Source: Bacteroides luhongzhouii (GTDB lineage Bacteria > Bacteroidota > Bacteroidia > Bacteroidales > Bacteroidaceae). From it: DNA of 64,000 nucleotides. Made by a program: the position numbers and the translations under genes. The notes under the pieces were generated by a model, which was not told where the DNA came from, did not search any database, and worked only from the letters and a program-made list of their open reading frames with translations. This document shows positions 6,841 through 16,258 of the stretch, piece by piece; the stretch's first letter is position 1, and each line of letters opens with the position of its first letter. The DNA lies in contig NZ_CP059973.1 in the NCBI RefSeq assembly GCF_009193295.2, forward strand, positions 2,108,001 through 2,172,000. The letters run 5' to 3'.

Positions 6841-8481
6841 TCATTTCTTATTTTGCGTATTTGTTATTGTTTCTACAAGGCTATTGATATAAACCTCTAT
6901 ATTATCATAGGCAGTACTTAGATTTCTTCCGTTTGCATCATATTTGTTGGGGTTCAATCCGTTGGCGGTTTCCCATTCGTCAGGCATGCCGTCATTGTCA
7001 GAATCGGTAACTTGTGGCAATGATTTTAATGTTGGCCATGCGTTCCAGTCGCTACCAGCTCCGGAAGGCTTTAGGTCTTTCTGACTATCGATAAGTCCGC
7101 CCTTAGGATAATTCTGACTTTTCCAATGGATGATACCTTTGTCGCAATGTTCACAAGGACCGTTCGGACAGGGTTCATCTCCTAATCCGTTGTGTTCGTT
7201 CTTTCCGATGAATTGTGCCGTTCCTGTGCGTGTCTCTTCAACGATACGAGTATCTATATCATCTCGTTTGAGACTGCAACCCGCATATTTCAACACCAGT
7301 TCGTAAGCTTTTTGTGCCGTGTGGGTAGTTACCGCATCTACTTCTACCGGAGTATCCCGTTTCAGTTCATCGAGAGAGTGACCGGTGTTGTTACGGATAC
7401 CAGTCCAGTTGTCTTTGTTCACTTTTGCGGCGGCTGCTTCTGTCAGTTGGTTTCCCGCCTCGAAGTAATTCCGGCTGATATGATACTGTCCCAATACCCC
7501 TTTGATTGGTGCAAAATCTCCATCAGAAGAGCTGATGTCGATAGCCATCACACGATTGGCCACTTTGGCATCCGTAGCGGGTCCGGGTTTGTAGTAGTTG
7601 TCCACAATGTTAATACCCATTGCTGCGCCGCCATAACATCCGTTACCGCTCCAGTTATAAATAACATTATTACGCATATCAGTACGTTCCTGACCTTGAT
7701 ATTTTACTCCGGAACCGAAACGTGGTGTACGACTGTCATGGTGGGCCATCAGATTATGATGATAGGAAGCGTTGACTCCTCCCCAAATACCGCCATATCC
7801 ATGAGGGCCTTTGGTATGTCCCGATAAGCGGAGACTTTCTGAAATAATACACCATTGCATGGTAAAGTTAGTATTATCATAGAATGAAGCACATTCGTCA
7901 GTGCTCCAACTGATGGAACAATGGTCAATCATGATATTGTTTTTCTGGCGTCCTCCCAGAGCATCTGCACCGTCGGAAGCCGAAGAACCCAGCAAATCCG
8001 TATCTCCCATCCGGAAACGCAGGTATCGTAGAATTACATTATCGGCCGATACATTTACTGGAAAGTGAGCCAGGCAGATACCGTCTCCGGGAGCTGTCTG
8101 TCCGGCTATCGTGACATCACCGTTCCGAATGTCCAGTGTCGATTTTAGATAAATGGTGCCGGATATACAGAAGACAATTATACGAGGCTCCTTTTGTTCG
8201 ATGGCATACCGGAGGGTACCCGGTGCTTTGGAGTCTTCCAGGGATCTGACAATATATACCTTTCCACCTCTTCCTCCTGTAGTGTTCATTCCTCCTCCTT
8301 CAGCTCCGGGAAAGGCATATGCTGTTTCTTCCACTGGTGGAGATACGGAGGGAGAATCCGGTGGAGTCTCCTGTTCTTTATTTTCTTCATTGACTGAAGA
8401 TGTGGAACAGGAGGAGAACGCTTCTACTTGTGTGGCAAACAGTAGTGCCACGAAAATGAATTTTACCTTGTTGTTTTTCAT
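6841..8481 (-). CDS. Pectate lyase, polysaccharide lyase family 1, lipoprotein
   Basis: This enzyme is predicted to cleave demethylated homogalacturonan by beta-elimination. The 546-residue product starts with a lipoprotein signal ending at Cys25 (AFSSC) and a Pro/Glu-rich linker to about residue 55. A PL1 beta-helix domain follows, opening with 'AFPGAEGGG', with 'IMIDHCSISWSTDE' and the 'HHDSRTPRFG' region carrying the expected catalytic arginine. The C-terminus (about 490-505) has a DSDNDGMPDEWE calcium-binding repeat of thrombospondin type-3 style. The lipobox suggests surface or outer-membrane location. The gene is divergent from the CE8 gene at 8764 and belongs to the same pectin PUL. 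Confidence 0.9.
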   Translation of the reverse strand: MKNNKVKFIFVALLFATQVEAFSSCSTSSVNEENKEQETPPDSPSVSPPVEETAYAFPGAEGGGMNTTGGRGGKVYIVRSLEDSKAPGTLRYAIEQKEPRIIVFCISGTIYLKSTLDIRNGDVTIAGQTAPGDGICLAHFPVNVSADNVILRYLRFRMGDTDLLGSSASDGADALGGRQKNNIMIDHCSISWSTDECASFYDNTNFTMQWCIISESLRLSGHTKGPHGYGGIWGGVNASYHHNLMAHHDSRTPRFGSGVKYQGQERTDMRNNVIYNWSGNGCYGGAAMGINIVDNYYKPGPATDAKVANRVMAIDISSSDGDFAPIKGVLGQYHISRNYFEAGNQLTEAAAAKVNKDNWTGIRNNTGHSLDELKRDTPVEVDAVTTHTAQKAYELVLKYAGCSLKRDDIDTRIVEETRTGTAQFIGKNEHNGLGDEPCPNGPCEHCDKGIIHWKSQNYPKGGLIDSQKDLKPSGAGSDWNAWPTLKSLPQVTDSDNDGMPDEWETANGLNPNKYDANGRNLSTAYDNIEVYINSLVETITNTQNKK

Positions 8482-8526
8482 ATCTTACCTGATTTTTTAT
8501 AAAGTGTGATGATAGTGATACTGATA

Positions 8527-8534
8527 CAAATGTA
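8527..8534 (-). promoter_or_regulatory. Putative -7 element of the PL1 gene
   Basis: The minus strand reads TACATTTG, 46 bases before the PL1 start. A minus-strand TGCAC-N6-TGCA arrangement about 41 bases further upstream (around 8562-8577) loosely resembles the box found at the other promoters of this PUL. Confidence 0.45.
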
Positions 8535-8621
8535 AGCGGATAGAATTTGATAGACAACTGGTTGCATAGATAGTGCACCAGATTGCACAAAAAGTCCGCA
8601 ACTTTTGAATGATATTAAAAA

Positions 8622-8678
8622 AGTCCACGCAAACAAACAAATAGTGAGAAAGTATTCATGTTGTCCCGTATACTTTTG
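8622..8678 (+). promoter_or_regulatory. Pectin PUL box and -7 element in front of the CE8 gene
   Basis: AGTCCACGC (8622-8630) lies upstream of TACTTTTG (8671-8678), with 45 bases from the CACGC to the -7 element. The same box and the same 45-base spacing occur upstream of susC at 12902-12958. A partial second copy, AGTCCGC, lies at 8593-8599. This is a candidate binding site for the HTCS encoded at 21399-25778. Confidence 0.6.
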
Positions 8679-8763
8679 TAACGTGAAATAGTAACTGCTC
8701 AAGGCAGGACGACCAAATAATAATGGAATAAGAATCTATCATTAAGAATATAACAAATAATTT

Positions 8764-10383
8764 ATGAAAGCACATTTATTTTCAAAGATGTCCCAAGGAC
8801 TATTGTTGTTATCAGCTTTGCTGACAACAAGTTGCAAGGAAAGTAGCAATAACTTTTTTGTTCCCGACCATGAAGCCCCTTCCTTGGTGTCTGTAACTCC
8901 TGTAAATGGTGAAACGGCAGAAGAAAACAATACGATTCTGCTTACTTTTAACGAGTATGTGAAAGCGGGAGAAGGGAAAGCGAATTTTAATGGCGAGGAA
9001 GTGGAGTTGACTTTCAAAGGTAAAACAGCGTCTTACGCTTATACTGCTTTGGACTATAATCAGGCCTGTCAGTTCAGCCTCCCCAAAGGTGCAGTCATAG
9101 ACTTTCAGGGAAATGTATTCGAAGGTGTCAGTATTCAGTTTACAATCAGAGAACGTCCTCAACCGGAAGCACGTATATTTGATGCGGTGGTCAGTCTTGA
9201 CGGAAAAGGGAACTATACCAGTATACAGAAAGCAATAGATAATGTCCCCTTGAAAAGAACAGAACCCTGGCTCATTTTCGTGGCGAACGGAACATATGAA
9301 GAACAAATTATTATTCCTGAAGACAAACCGTATATTCATCTCATCGGACAGGATGTGGATAAGACAATTGTCAAGTTACGAATTAACAGCTCAACCGAAG
9401 CCAGTGCGACTGATCCGGATGTGTGGAAGTACTCTTATAAGAACTTAGGAAAAACGGAAGCCGCTATGGTATCAGTGAAAGCTACGGATTTTTACGCAGA
9501 GAATATATCTTTTGTAAACGGATATGGCAAAGAATTACAGAAAGGTCCTATGGCATTGGCAATGTATACCCAGAATGACCGCAACTCATTCAATAATTGC
9601 AAATTCCTCTCGTATCAAGACACCTGGCAGACCGGGCCTAAATCGGATAACGGCAGACTGTATGCACAGAATTGCTGGATTGAAGGAGCCGTTGATTACT
9701 TCTATGGAAACGGGAATTGCTTCCTCGAACATTGCACCTTTTATAATATGAGGGATGGCGCAATTATTGTTGCTCCTTCTCATAAAGTAGGAACACGTTG
9801 GGGATATGTGTTGAATAATTGCATTGTGGATGGAAATGAATTGGCTGATACAGAAAGTGTCAAGTTGGGGCGTCCCTGGCATAATTCTCCGATAGCTGTA
9901 TATCTCAATACGATCTTTAATATAAAGATAGCTCCGGAAGGATGGACGGATATGGGAGCTATTCCTCAAATGTTTGCTGAATATAACAGTAAGGATAAGG
10001 AGGGGAATACTGTAGATTTAAGCCAGCGTAAAACGCAATATACCTATCAGGATGAACAAGAGAATCTGGTGACAGGCATTTGTCAGGCTGTCCTTACGGC
10101 AGGTGAAGCAGCTCGGTATACGTATGAAAACGTTGTTCGTGAGGGCGATAATTGGGACCCGAAGAAATATATGGAACAAATATCCGCACCGGAAAATCTG
10201 AAAAGAGAAAACGGAATATTAAGTTGGGATGCTTCAAAATATGCAATTTGTTATTTGGTAATTGCGAACGATGAAACTGTACAAATAACCAAAGAAACGT
10301 CTTGTAATGTTGAGGAAGGAAAGACATATCAGGTGAAGGCCGTTAGTGAGTATGGGTCTTTGAGTGAACCTTTAAAAGAGTGA
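8764..10383 (+). CDS. Pectin methylesterase (CE8) lipoprotein with Ig-like domain
   Basis: This enzyme removes methyl esters from homogalacturonan so that PL1 and GH28 enzymes can act. The 539-residue product has a lipoprotein signal (lipobox LTTSC, Cys about 24), then a bacterial Ig-like domain of the Big_5 type (about 35-130). A CE8 beta-helix domain (about 140-465) has YQDTW, WIEGAVDYFYG and LGRPW, the usual carriers of the catalytic Gln/Asp, Asp and Arg. A small beta-rich, fibronectin-like tail closes the protein. Two start codons are possible, 8764 and 8788. It is the first gene of a rightward series, 21 bases before the GH95 gene. A second CE8 without the Ig-like domain lies at 20058. 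Confidence 0.92.
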   Translation: MKAHLFSKMSQGLLLLSALLTTSCKESSNNFFVPDHEAPSLVSVTPVNGETAEENNTILLTFNEYVKAGEGKANFNGEEVELTFKGKTASYAYTALDYNQACQFSLPKGAVIDFQGNVFEGVSIQFTIRERPQPEARIFDAVVSLDGKGNYTSIQKAIDNVPLKRTEPWLIFVANGTYEEQIIIPEDKPYIHLIGQDVDKTIVKLRINSSTEASATDPDVWKYSYKNLGKTEAAMVSVKATDFYAENISFVNGYGKELQKGPMALAMYTQNDRNSFNNCKFLSYQDTWQTGPKSDNGRLYAQNCWIEGAVDYFYGNGNCFLEHCTFYNMRDGAIIVAPSHKVGTRWGYVLNNCIVDGNELADTESVKLGRPWHNSPIAVYLNTIFNIKIAPEGWTDMGAIPQMFAEYNSKDKEGNTVDLSQRKTQYTYQDEQENLVTGICQAVLTAGEAARYTYENVVREGDNWDPKKYMEQISAPENLKRENGILSWDASKYAICYLVIANDETVQITKETSCNVEEGKTYQVKAVSEYGSLSEPLKE

Positions 10384-10404
10384 TGACAATTAAAACTTTA
10401 AAAT

Positions 10405-12885
10405 ATGAAAATGATAAGTAAAGTATTCAGTTGTATGTTGGCTTTTTCTTCTCTGTTGGGGAATGTGGAAGGACAAAACATCTATAGAATATGGTATGAC
10501 AAACCCGCTTCTTATTGGGAAGAGGCACTCCCGGTTGGTAATGGACGGATTGCAGCAATGGTGTTCGGTGACCCTCAACTGGAACAAATACAGTTGAACG
10601 AAGAAACAGTGTCGGCAGGCTCTCCTTACCAGAACTATAATGAAGAAGCAAAAGCGGCTTTGCCGGAAATGCGCCGATTGATTTTTGAAGGAAAGTACGA
10701 AGAAGCGCAGAACATGGCGGCAACGAAGATTCTTTCACAAGTGGGGAATGAAATGCCTTACCAGACGGTGGGGCGTCTGAATATCCGTTATCAAGATCAC
10801 AAAAAGGTAAATAATTACTATCGTGATCTGGATATAAGCAATGCAGTAGCTGTGACCCGCTACAAAGTAGACGGAGTGGAATTTACCGAAGAAACATTTG
10901 CATCATTTACCGATCAACTGGTTATCAGGCATATCAAAGCGTCCAAACCGGGTGCAATCAATTGTGAACTGTTTTTTAATACCCCGATGAGAGATCCGAA
11001 ACGTAGTATTTATGGAAAGAAAGGTTTGCGGCTGGAAGGTATTACGTATGGCAGCCGTTATTTTCCGGGTAAAGTGCACTATTGCGCCGATTTGGATGTG
11101 AAACATAAAGGTGGGAAAGTAATAACTGCCAATGACACGTTGCTTAGCGTTCAAGGAGCCAGTGAACTTACATTGTATATCTCGATGGCGACTAACTTTG
11201 TCAACTATAAAGATATATCGGGCGATCCGTATCAACGGAATAAAGCTTATTTGAAAAATGCAGCGAAAGATTATAGTAAAGCGAAAGCCGCTCATATTGC
11301 TGCTTATCGGAAACAATTCAATCGTGTAACTTTGGATTTGGGTGAAACTTCCCAAGCCAATAAGCCGATGGATGTACGTATCAAGGAATTTTCTTCATCC
11401 TATGATCCGGCATTGATAGCATTGTATTTCCAGTATGGACGTTACTTATTGATTTCATCTTCACAGCCCGGATGCCAGCCCGCCAACTTGCAGGGCAAAT
11501 GGAATCATAACCCGGGGCCTCCCTGGAGCTGCAATTATACAACGAATATTAATGCTGAAATGAATTACTGGCCGGCGGAAATCACCAACTTGGCCGAACT
11601 TCATAAACCATTCATCCAGATGGTACGTGAATTGAGCGAGAATGGGCGTGAAGCTGCCAGTCGAATGTATGGTTGTCGTGGCTGGGTGTTGCATCATAAT
11701 ACGGATTTGTGGCGTATGACGGGTGCGGTGGACCGTCCTTATTGTGGGACATGGCCTGTGGCTAATGCATGGCTTTGCCAGCATTTATGGGACCGTTATT
11801 TGTTTTCCGGTGATAAGAAGTATTTGGAGGAAGTATATCCGATGATGAAAAGTGCTTCGGAATTCTTTGTCGACTTTCTGGTACGCGACCCGAACACGGG
11901 TTATCTGGTTGTCACTCCTTCCAACTCACCCGAGAATTCTCCGCGCTGGATAAAGAAGAAAAGTAATCTTTTTGCAGGAATCACAATGGATAATCAGTTG
12001 GTTTTTGATTTATTTTCAAATACATGCGAAGCTGCCAAAGTGCTGAACGCAGATACTGATTTTTGTGATACATTGAAGAATATGCGCCGGCAGTTGCCTC
12101 CGATGCAGGTAGGGCAGTACGGACAATTGCAGGAATGGTTTGAAGACTGGGATCATCCTAATGATCGTCACCGGCACATCTCTCATCTTTGGGGACTATA
12201 TCCCGGTTATCAGATTTCTCCTTATCGTTCTCCGGTACTTTTTGAAGCGGCAAAAAACACATTGATACAACGGGGAGATCCTTCTACCGGTTGGTCAATG
12301 GGATGGAAAGTTTGTTTCTGGGCCCGTATGCTTGACGGGGACCATGCTTATCAGTTGATAAAGAATCAGCTGACTTATGTCAGCCCTGAAATACAAAAAG
12401 GACAGGGAGGCGGAACGTATCCTAATTTATTCGACGCTCATCCACCTTTCCAAATAGATGGTAACTTCGGTTGCACGGCTGGTATTGCCGAAATGTTGGT
12501 GCAAAGTCATGATGGTGCGATTCATTTGTTGCCTTCGTTGCCTTCGGAATGGAAGAGCGGGACAGTGAAAGGGTTGCGTGCCCGGGGAGGTTTTTTGATT
12601 GATGAATTGACCTGGAAGGACGGTAAGCTGGTAAAAGCTGTGTTACGTTCGGAAACCGGAGGCAATCTGCGCCTGCGCTCTTACTGGAAATTGGCTGCTG
12701 AAGGAGCATTGTTGAAACAGAAGAAGGAAGAGGAAGCGAATCCGAACGCATTATTTAAAGTACAGCAAATCTCACGCCCGATGATTAGTGAAAAAGCGCC
12801 TTTAAAAGGAGTGGCATTACGTGATACTTATTTGTATGATGTGGATACACGCGAAGGAGAGGTGATTATTGTTACAGTAAAATAA
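10405..12885 (+). CDS. GH95 glycoside hydrolase (alpha-L-fucosidase or alpha-L-galactosidase)
   Basis: This is an 826-residue enzyme with a signal peptide ending near residue 23. It follows the GH95 layout: an N-terminal beta domain, a helical (alpha/alpha)6 barrel and a C-terminal beta domain. Residues matching the inverting active site of characterized GH95 enzymes are visible as N381 and N383 ([10 protein letters not shown]), E577 (LQEWFEDW) and D685 (FQIDGNFG). The family removes terminal alpha-1,2-linked L-fucose, and some members remove L-galactose. Its place between pectin genes suggests trimming of a side chain or capping sugar on pectin, but the sugar specificity cannot be read from the sequence. 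It has no lipobox, so periplasmic action is likely. Confidence 0.88.
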   Translation: MKMISKVFSCMLAFSSLLGNVEGQNIYRIWYDKPASYWEEALPVGNGRIAAMVFGDPQLEQIQLNEETVSAGSPYQNYNEEAKAALPEMRRLIFEGKYEEAQNMAATKILSQVGNEMPYQTVGRLNIRYQDHKKVNNYYRDLDISNAVAVTRYKVDGVEFTEETFASFTDQLVIRHIKASKPGAINCELFFNTPMRDPKRSIYGKKGLRLEGITYGSRYFPGKVHYCADLDVKHKGGKVITANDTLLSVQGASELTLYISMATNFVNYKDISGDPYQRNKAYLKNAAKDYSKAKAAHIAAYRKQFNRVTLDLGETSQANKPMDVRIKEFSSSYDPALIALYFQYGRYLLISSSQPGCQPANLQGKWNHNPGPPWSCNYTTNINAEMNYWPAEITNLAELHKPFIQMVRELSENGREAASRMYGCRGWVLHHNTDLWRMTGAVDRPYCGTWPVANAWLCQHLWDRYLFSGDKKYLEEVYPMMKSASEFFVDFLVRDPNTGYLVVTPSNSPENSPRWIKKKSNLFAGITMDNQLVFDLFSNTCEAAKVLNADTDFCDTLKNMRRQLPPMQVGQYGQLQEWFEDWDHPNDRHRHISHLWGLYPGYQISPYRSPVLFEAAKNTLIQRGDPSTGWSMGWKVCFWARMLDGDHAYQLIKNQLTYVSPEIQKGQGGGTYPNLFDAHPPFQIDGNFGCTAGIAEMLVQSHDGAIHLLPSLPSEWKSGTVKGLRARGGFLIDELTWKDGKLVKAVLRSETGGNLRLRSYWKLAAEGALLKQKKEEEANPNALFKVQQISRPMISEKAPLKGVALRDTYLYDVDTREGEVIIVTVK

Positions 12886-12901
12886 GACATTCTATATAAA
12901 A

Positions 12902-12958
12902 AGTCCACGCTTTTGCATAAATAATGAGTGGAAAACAGATGTAAAAGTGTGACTTTTG
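12902..12958 (+). promoter_or_regulatory. Pectin PUL box and -7-like element in front of susC
   Basis: AGTCCACGCTTTTGCATA (12902-12919) precedes GACTTTTG (12951-12958), a one-base departure from TAnnTTTG. The CACGC-to-element distance is 45 bases, as at 8622-8678. This gives the SusC/SusD operon its own promoter inside the PUL. Confidence 0.6.
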
Positions 12959-12969
12959 TAACATCAAAA

Positions 12970-15900
12970 ATGAAAAAAATTAATCAAGATAATACTATGG
13001 ATGTACAAAGACATTTATTTTTGAGAAGATGCTTTGCGTATATATGTTGCTTGCTCTTGTGCTTTATAACGGCGACAACAGTATATGCACAGAAGGTATC
13101 TGTGAAAGGAACGGTGGTGGATACCAACGGCGATGCTATTATTGGTGCTAGTGTGAAGGTGTTGAAAAAGTCCTCCGTCGGTACAATTACCGACTTGGAT
13201 GGAAATTTCACTTTGTCTGTTCCCGAAGATGCAACAAAGTTGGAAATTAGTTTTGTAGGAATGAAATCAGTTGTTGCGACTGTGAAACCGGGCAAACATC
13301 TGAAAGTTGTGTTGGAAGAAGACAATCAGACTTTGGACGAAGTGGTAGTGGTAGGATACGGAACCTCACGTCGCGGAGATTTGACCGGTGCAATTTCTTC
13401 AGTGAGTGAGAAGGTTTTGAAGGATATTCCGATAACTTCTGCGGCTGCGGCTATTACAGGAAAACTGGCAGGTGTGAATGTAGTGGCTACTGATGGATCG
13501 CCCGATGCAACAATCCAGATTACAGTGCGTGGTGGTGGTTCTATTACCCAGGACAATTCACCGTTATATATTGTTGACGGTTTTCAGGTGAGTAATATCA
13601 ATGATATTCCTCCCGGTGATATTCAAAGCATTGATGTTTTGAAAGATGCTTCTTCTACCGCCATCTATGGAGCTAAAGGTGCGAACGGCGTTATTCTTGT
13701 TACTACAAAAAGCGGTAAGGCGGGAAAAACAGAAATCTCATTCAATGCTCACTGGGGTGTCAGTAATGTGTATAATCTGACGGGGGTACTTTCACCTTAC
13801 GAATACTACTGTTATCAGAAAGAACTTGATCCGGGCACCTCTCTGACCAGTAGCATTAATTCGATGTATGGACGTTGGGACGATCGCAATATTTATCGTT
13901 CGGTAGAAGGCAAGAACTGGCAGGATAAAGTATATGGAAACACCGGATTCAAACAAAGCTATAATGTTGGTATAACAGGAGGAACGGATGCTACATTGCG
14001 TTATAATTTGAGTTATACGCGGGATGATGAGAAGTACATTATGCTCAACTCCAATTATGTGAGGGATAACTTGAGTGTGAAGATGGATAAAAAGTTGAGT
14101 AACAAATTGAAGTTTGAGTTTTCTAGCCGTCTGACTAGAATGGTGATTGACGGTGCGGGTACCAATGGAGGTAAATTGAGAGATGCCGTTCTTTTCTCGC
14201 CAATCAACAGCCTTGCAAGTATAGATGCGGGAGATGCTTTGGGGGGTGAAATTGATTACTCGGATGATGCATTGTTATCATCATTGAATGATCCTGTATA
14301 TAATACAGTGAATGAATATAAGAAGCAAAACCAGTTTTCTATGACTTATAATGCCGGATTTAACTGGGAAATTGTTAAAGGATTGACTTATCAGCTGAAA
14401 GGTAGTTACGCATACACTTATAATTATACCGATAATGTCTGGTTAAAGAAAACCGGAGAGTCTAGCTCCAATGCCGGTCAGCCCGTAGCCAAACGTACGG
14501 ATGAGAAAGGTGCACGATGGAACTTGCAGAACATATTGAGTTACCGGTTCTCTCTGAAAAAGAATCACCGCCTTGATCTGATGGCCGGACATGAAATGGT
14601 GAGTAATTACAGAAATCAGATGATTGCCTCATCCAAATATTATCCTATGGATTTTACGGCGAGCGAAGTGTTGGCTATGTGGAACTATGGAGAATCCCAA
14701 CCAACGTATACCACTATTGGTGAACCTTCCCGTACGGCATCTTACTTCGGTCGTTTAAACTATGCTTTCAAAGATCGGTACATGTTCACTTTTACAGCCC
14801 GTGCCGACGGAACGAATGTGTTCGCTCCTGAAAACCGTTGGGGATTTTTCCCGGGTATGGCATTGGCATGGCGTATTTCCCAGGAAAAATTTATGAAGCA
14901 GACGGAAGACTGGCTGGATAATCTGAAACTTCGTGTGAGTTACGGGTCAGTTGGTAATGCGCGTGTCAATTCATACTGGAGACAGGATTATAAAATGGAA
15001 TCTTCTGCCAATAGGCAATATTATCTAAATGAAACAGTACAGAGTGCCCTGAAATTGCAGAACACCTTGCGGAACGAGAATCTGACTTGGGAGACGAAGT
15101 TATCCTCTAATGTGGGAATAGATGCCAGCCTCTTTAATAGCCGTTTGAATGTGACGGTTGACTTCTATAATGATATAACGAAAGATTTAATCTTACGCAT
15201 GGATCTTCCTTCAAATTCGGGATATGAATATCAGTATCAGAATGTAGGCCGCAGCACGAACAGGGGAGTTGAACTTACGCTTAGCGGAACGATTATCAAT
15301 AGTAAAGATTTCTATCTGGGCGCTAACTTCAATATATCATTCAATAAAAATATAGTGAATAAACTGGATGGAACGGCAACCGTATTGAGTGCGCAATCCA
15401 ACTGGCGACCGGATATCGGCTCTGATGATTTTCGTGCTATTGTAGGTCAGGCGGTAGGACAGATTTATGGATTCGAAGTAGAGGGCTTTTATTCTGTAGA
15501 CGACTTTACGTTTGATGAGAATACGAAAAAATGGATACTGAATAAAGGGGTAGTAGACGACAGGGCTTTGTTCTCTAACGACTTGCCTAACTTTGGTCCG
15601 GGCTTTATCAAACTGAAGGATCAGAATAATGACGGTGTGATTGACGCGGATAATGACCGTAAAGTGATCGGTAGTGTACAGCCAAAGCATATTGGCGGAT
15701 TCGGGCTGAATGCTGCATGGAGAGGGTTTGACCTGGCGGCTATGTTCAATTGGTCGTATGGTAATAAAGTATATAATGCCAATAAGATTATGGCATCCAC
15801 TCATACGAATCGTAAATATAATAATATCAGGGATTTTATGAGCCTGGAAAACCGTTGGTCGATTATTGATCCGGAAACGGGTGCCAATGTAATGTATGGT

Positions 15901-16248
15901 AATGATGCTAATCCGGAGCGCTTTGTTGAAATCAATTCCAAAGCCTCTATCTGGATGCCTATGATGGGGCGTACGCTTGTGACGGACTGGGCGATTGAAG
16001 ATGGTTCTTTTTTGCGTTGTAGTAACCTGACGTTAGGGTATACGCTTCCGGTTACTGTGACTCGTAAGCTAGGAGTCAAGAATCTGCGCGTGTATGCTAC
16101 GGCCAATAACCTGTTTTGCTGGACAGCTTATTCCGGACAGGATCCTGAAGTGAGCACACAACGTTCTACCCCTTTGACTCCGGGTGTGGATTATTCTGCA
16201 TATCCGAAAGCACATTCTTATGTATTCGGTCTTAATGTTACTTTTTAA
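12970..16248 (+). CDS. SusC-like TonB-dependent outer membrane transporter (pectin PUL)
   Basis: This is the outer-membrane channel that imports pectic oligosaccharides together with the SusD partner encoded next to it. From the ATG at 12970 the protein has 1092 residues. It comprises a signal peptide ending near 'TVYAQ', a carboxypeptidase-regulatory-like domain ('VKGTVVDTNGDAIIGASVKV'), the SusC signature 'LDEVVVVGYGT' serving as the TonB box, a plug domain ('YIVDGFQVSNI...IDVLKDASSTAIYGAKGANGVI') and a C-terminal beta-barrel ending in Phe. The ATG at 12997 is an alternative start. The in-frame GTG at 12928 is rejected because it lies upstream of the promoter element. Confidence 0.93.
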   Translation: MKKINQDNTMDVQRHLFLRRCFAYICCLLLCFITATTVYAQKVSVKGTVVDTNGDAIIGASVKVLKKSSVGTITDLDGNFTLSVPEDATKLEISFVGMKSVVATVKPGKHLKVVLEEDNQTLDEVVVVGYGTSRRGDLTGAISSVSEKVLKDIPITSAAAAITGKLAGVNVVATDGSPDATIQITVRGGGSITQDNSPLYIVDGFQVSNINDIPPGDIQSIDVLKDASSTAIYGAKGANGVILVTTKSGKAGKTEISFNAHWGVSNVYNLTGVLSPYEYYCYQKELDPGTSLTSSINSMYGRWDDRNIYRSVEGKNWQDKVYGNTGFKQSYNVGITGGTDATLRYNLSYTRDDEKYIMLNSNYVRDNLSVKMDKKLSNKLKFEFSSRLTRMVIDGAGTNGGKLRDAVLFSPINSLASIDAGDALGGEIDYSDDALLSSLNDPVYNTVNEYKKQNQFSMTYNAGFNWEIVKGLTYQLKGSYAYTYNYTDNVWLKKTGESSSNAGQPVAKRTDEKGARWNLQNILSYRFSLKKNHRLDLMAGHEMVSNYRNQMIASSKYYPMDFTASEVLAMWNYGESQPTYTTIGEPSRTASYFGRLNYAFKDRYMFTFTARADGTNVFAPENRWGFFPGMALAWRISQEKFMKQTEDWLDNLKLRVSYGSVGNARVNSYWRQDYKMESSANRQYYLNETVQSALKLQNTLRNENLTWETKLSSNVGIDASLFNSRLNVTVDFYNDITKDLILRMDLPSNSGYEYQYQNVGRSTNRGVELTLSGTIINSKDFYLGANFNISFNKNIVNKLDGTATVLSAQSNWRPDIGSDDFRAIVGQAVGQIYGFEVEGFYSVDDFTFDENTKKWILNKGVVDDRALFSNDLPNFGPGFIKLKDQNNDGVIDADNDRKVIGSVQPKHIGGFGLNAAWRGFDLAAMFNWSYGNKVYNANKIMASTHTNRKYNNIRDFMSLENRWSIIDPETGANVMYGNDANPERFVEINSKASIWMPMMGRTLVTDWAIEDGSFLRCSNLTLGYTLPVTVTRKLGVKNLRVYATANNLFCWTAYSGQDPEVSTQRSTPLTPGVDYSAYPKAHSYVFGLNVTF

Positions 16249-16258
16249 TACTTGAAAA

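Noticed and set aside
7192..7827. Plus-strand 211-codon frame inside the PL1 gene
   Set aside because: It is antisense to a clear pectate lyase and has no domain; it is a codon-usage shadow.
12928..12969. GTG start for the first susC at 12928
   Set aside because: The -7-like element at 12951-12958 lies downstream of it, and the signal peptide is complete from 12970 or 12997.
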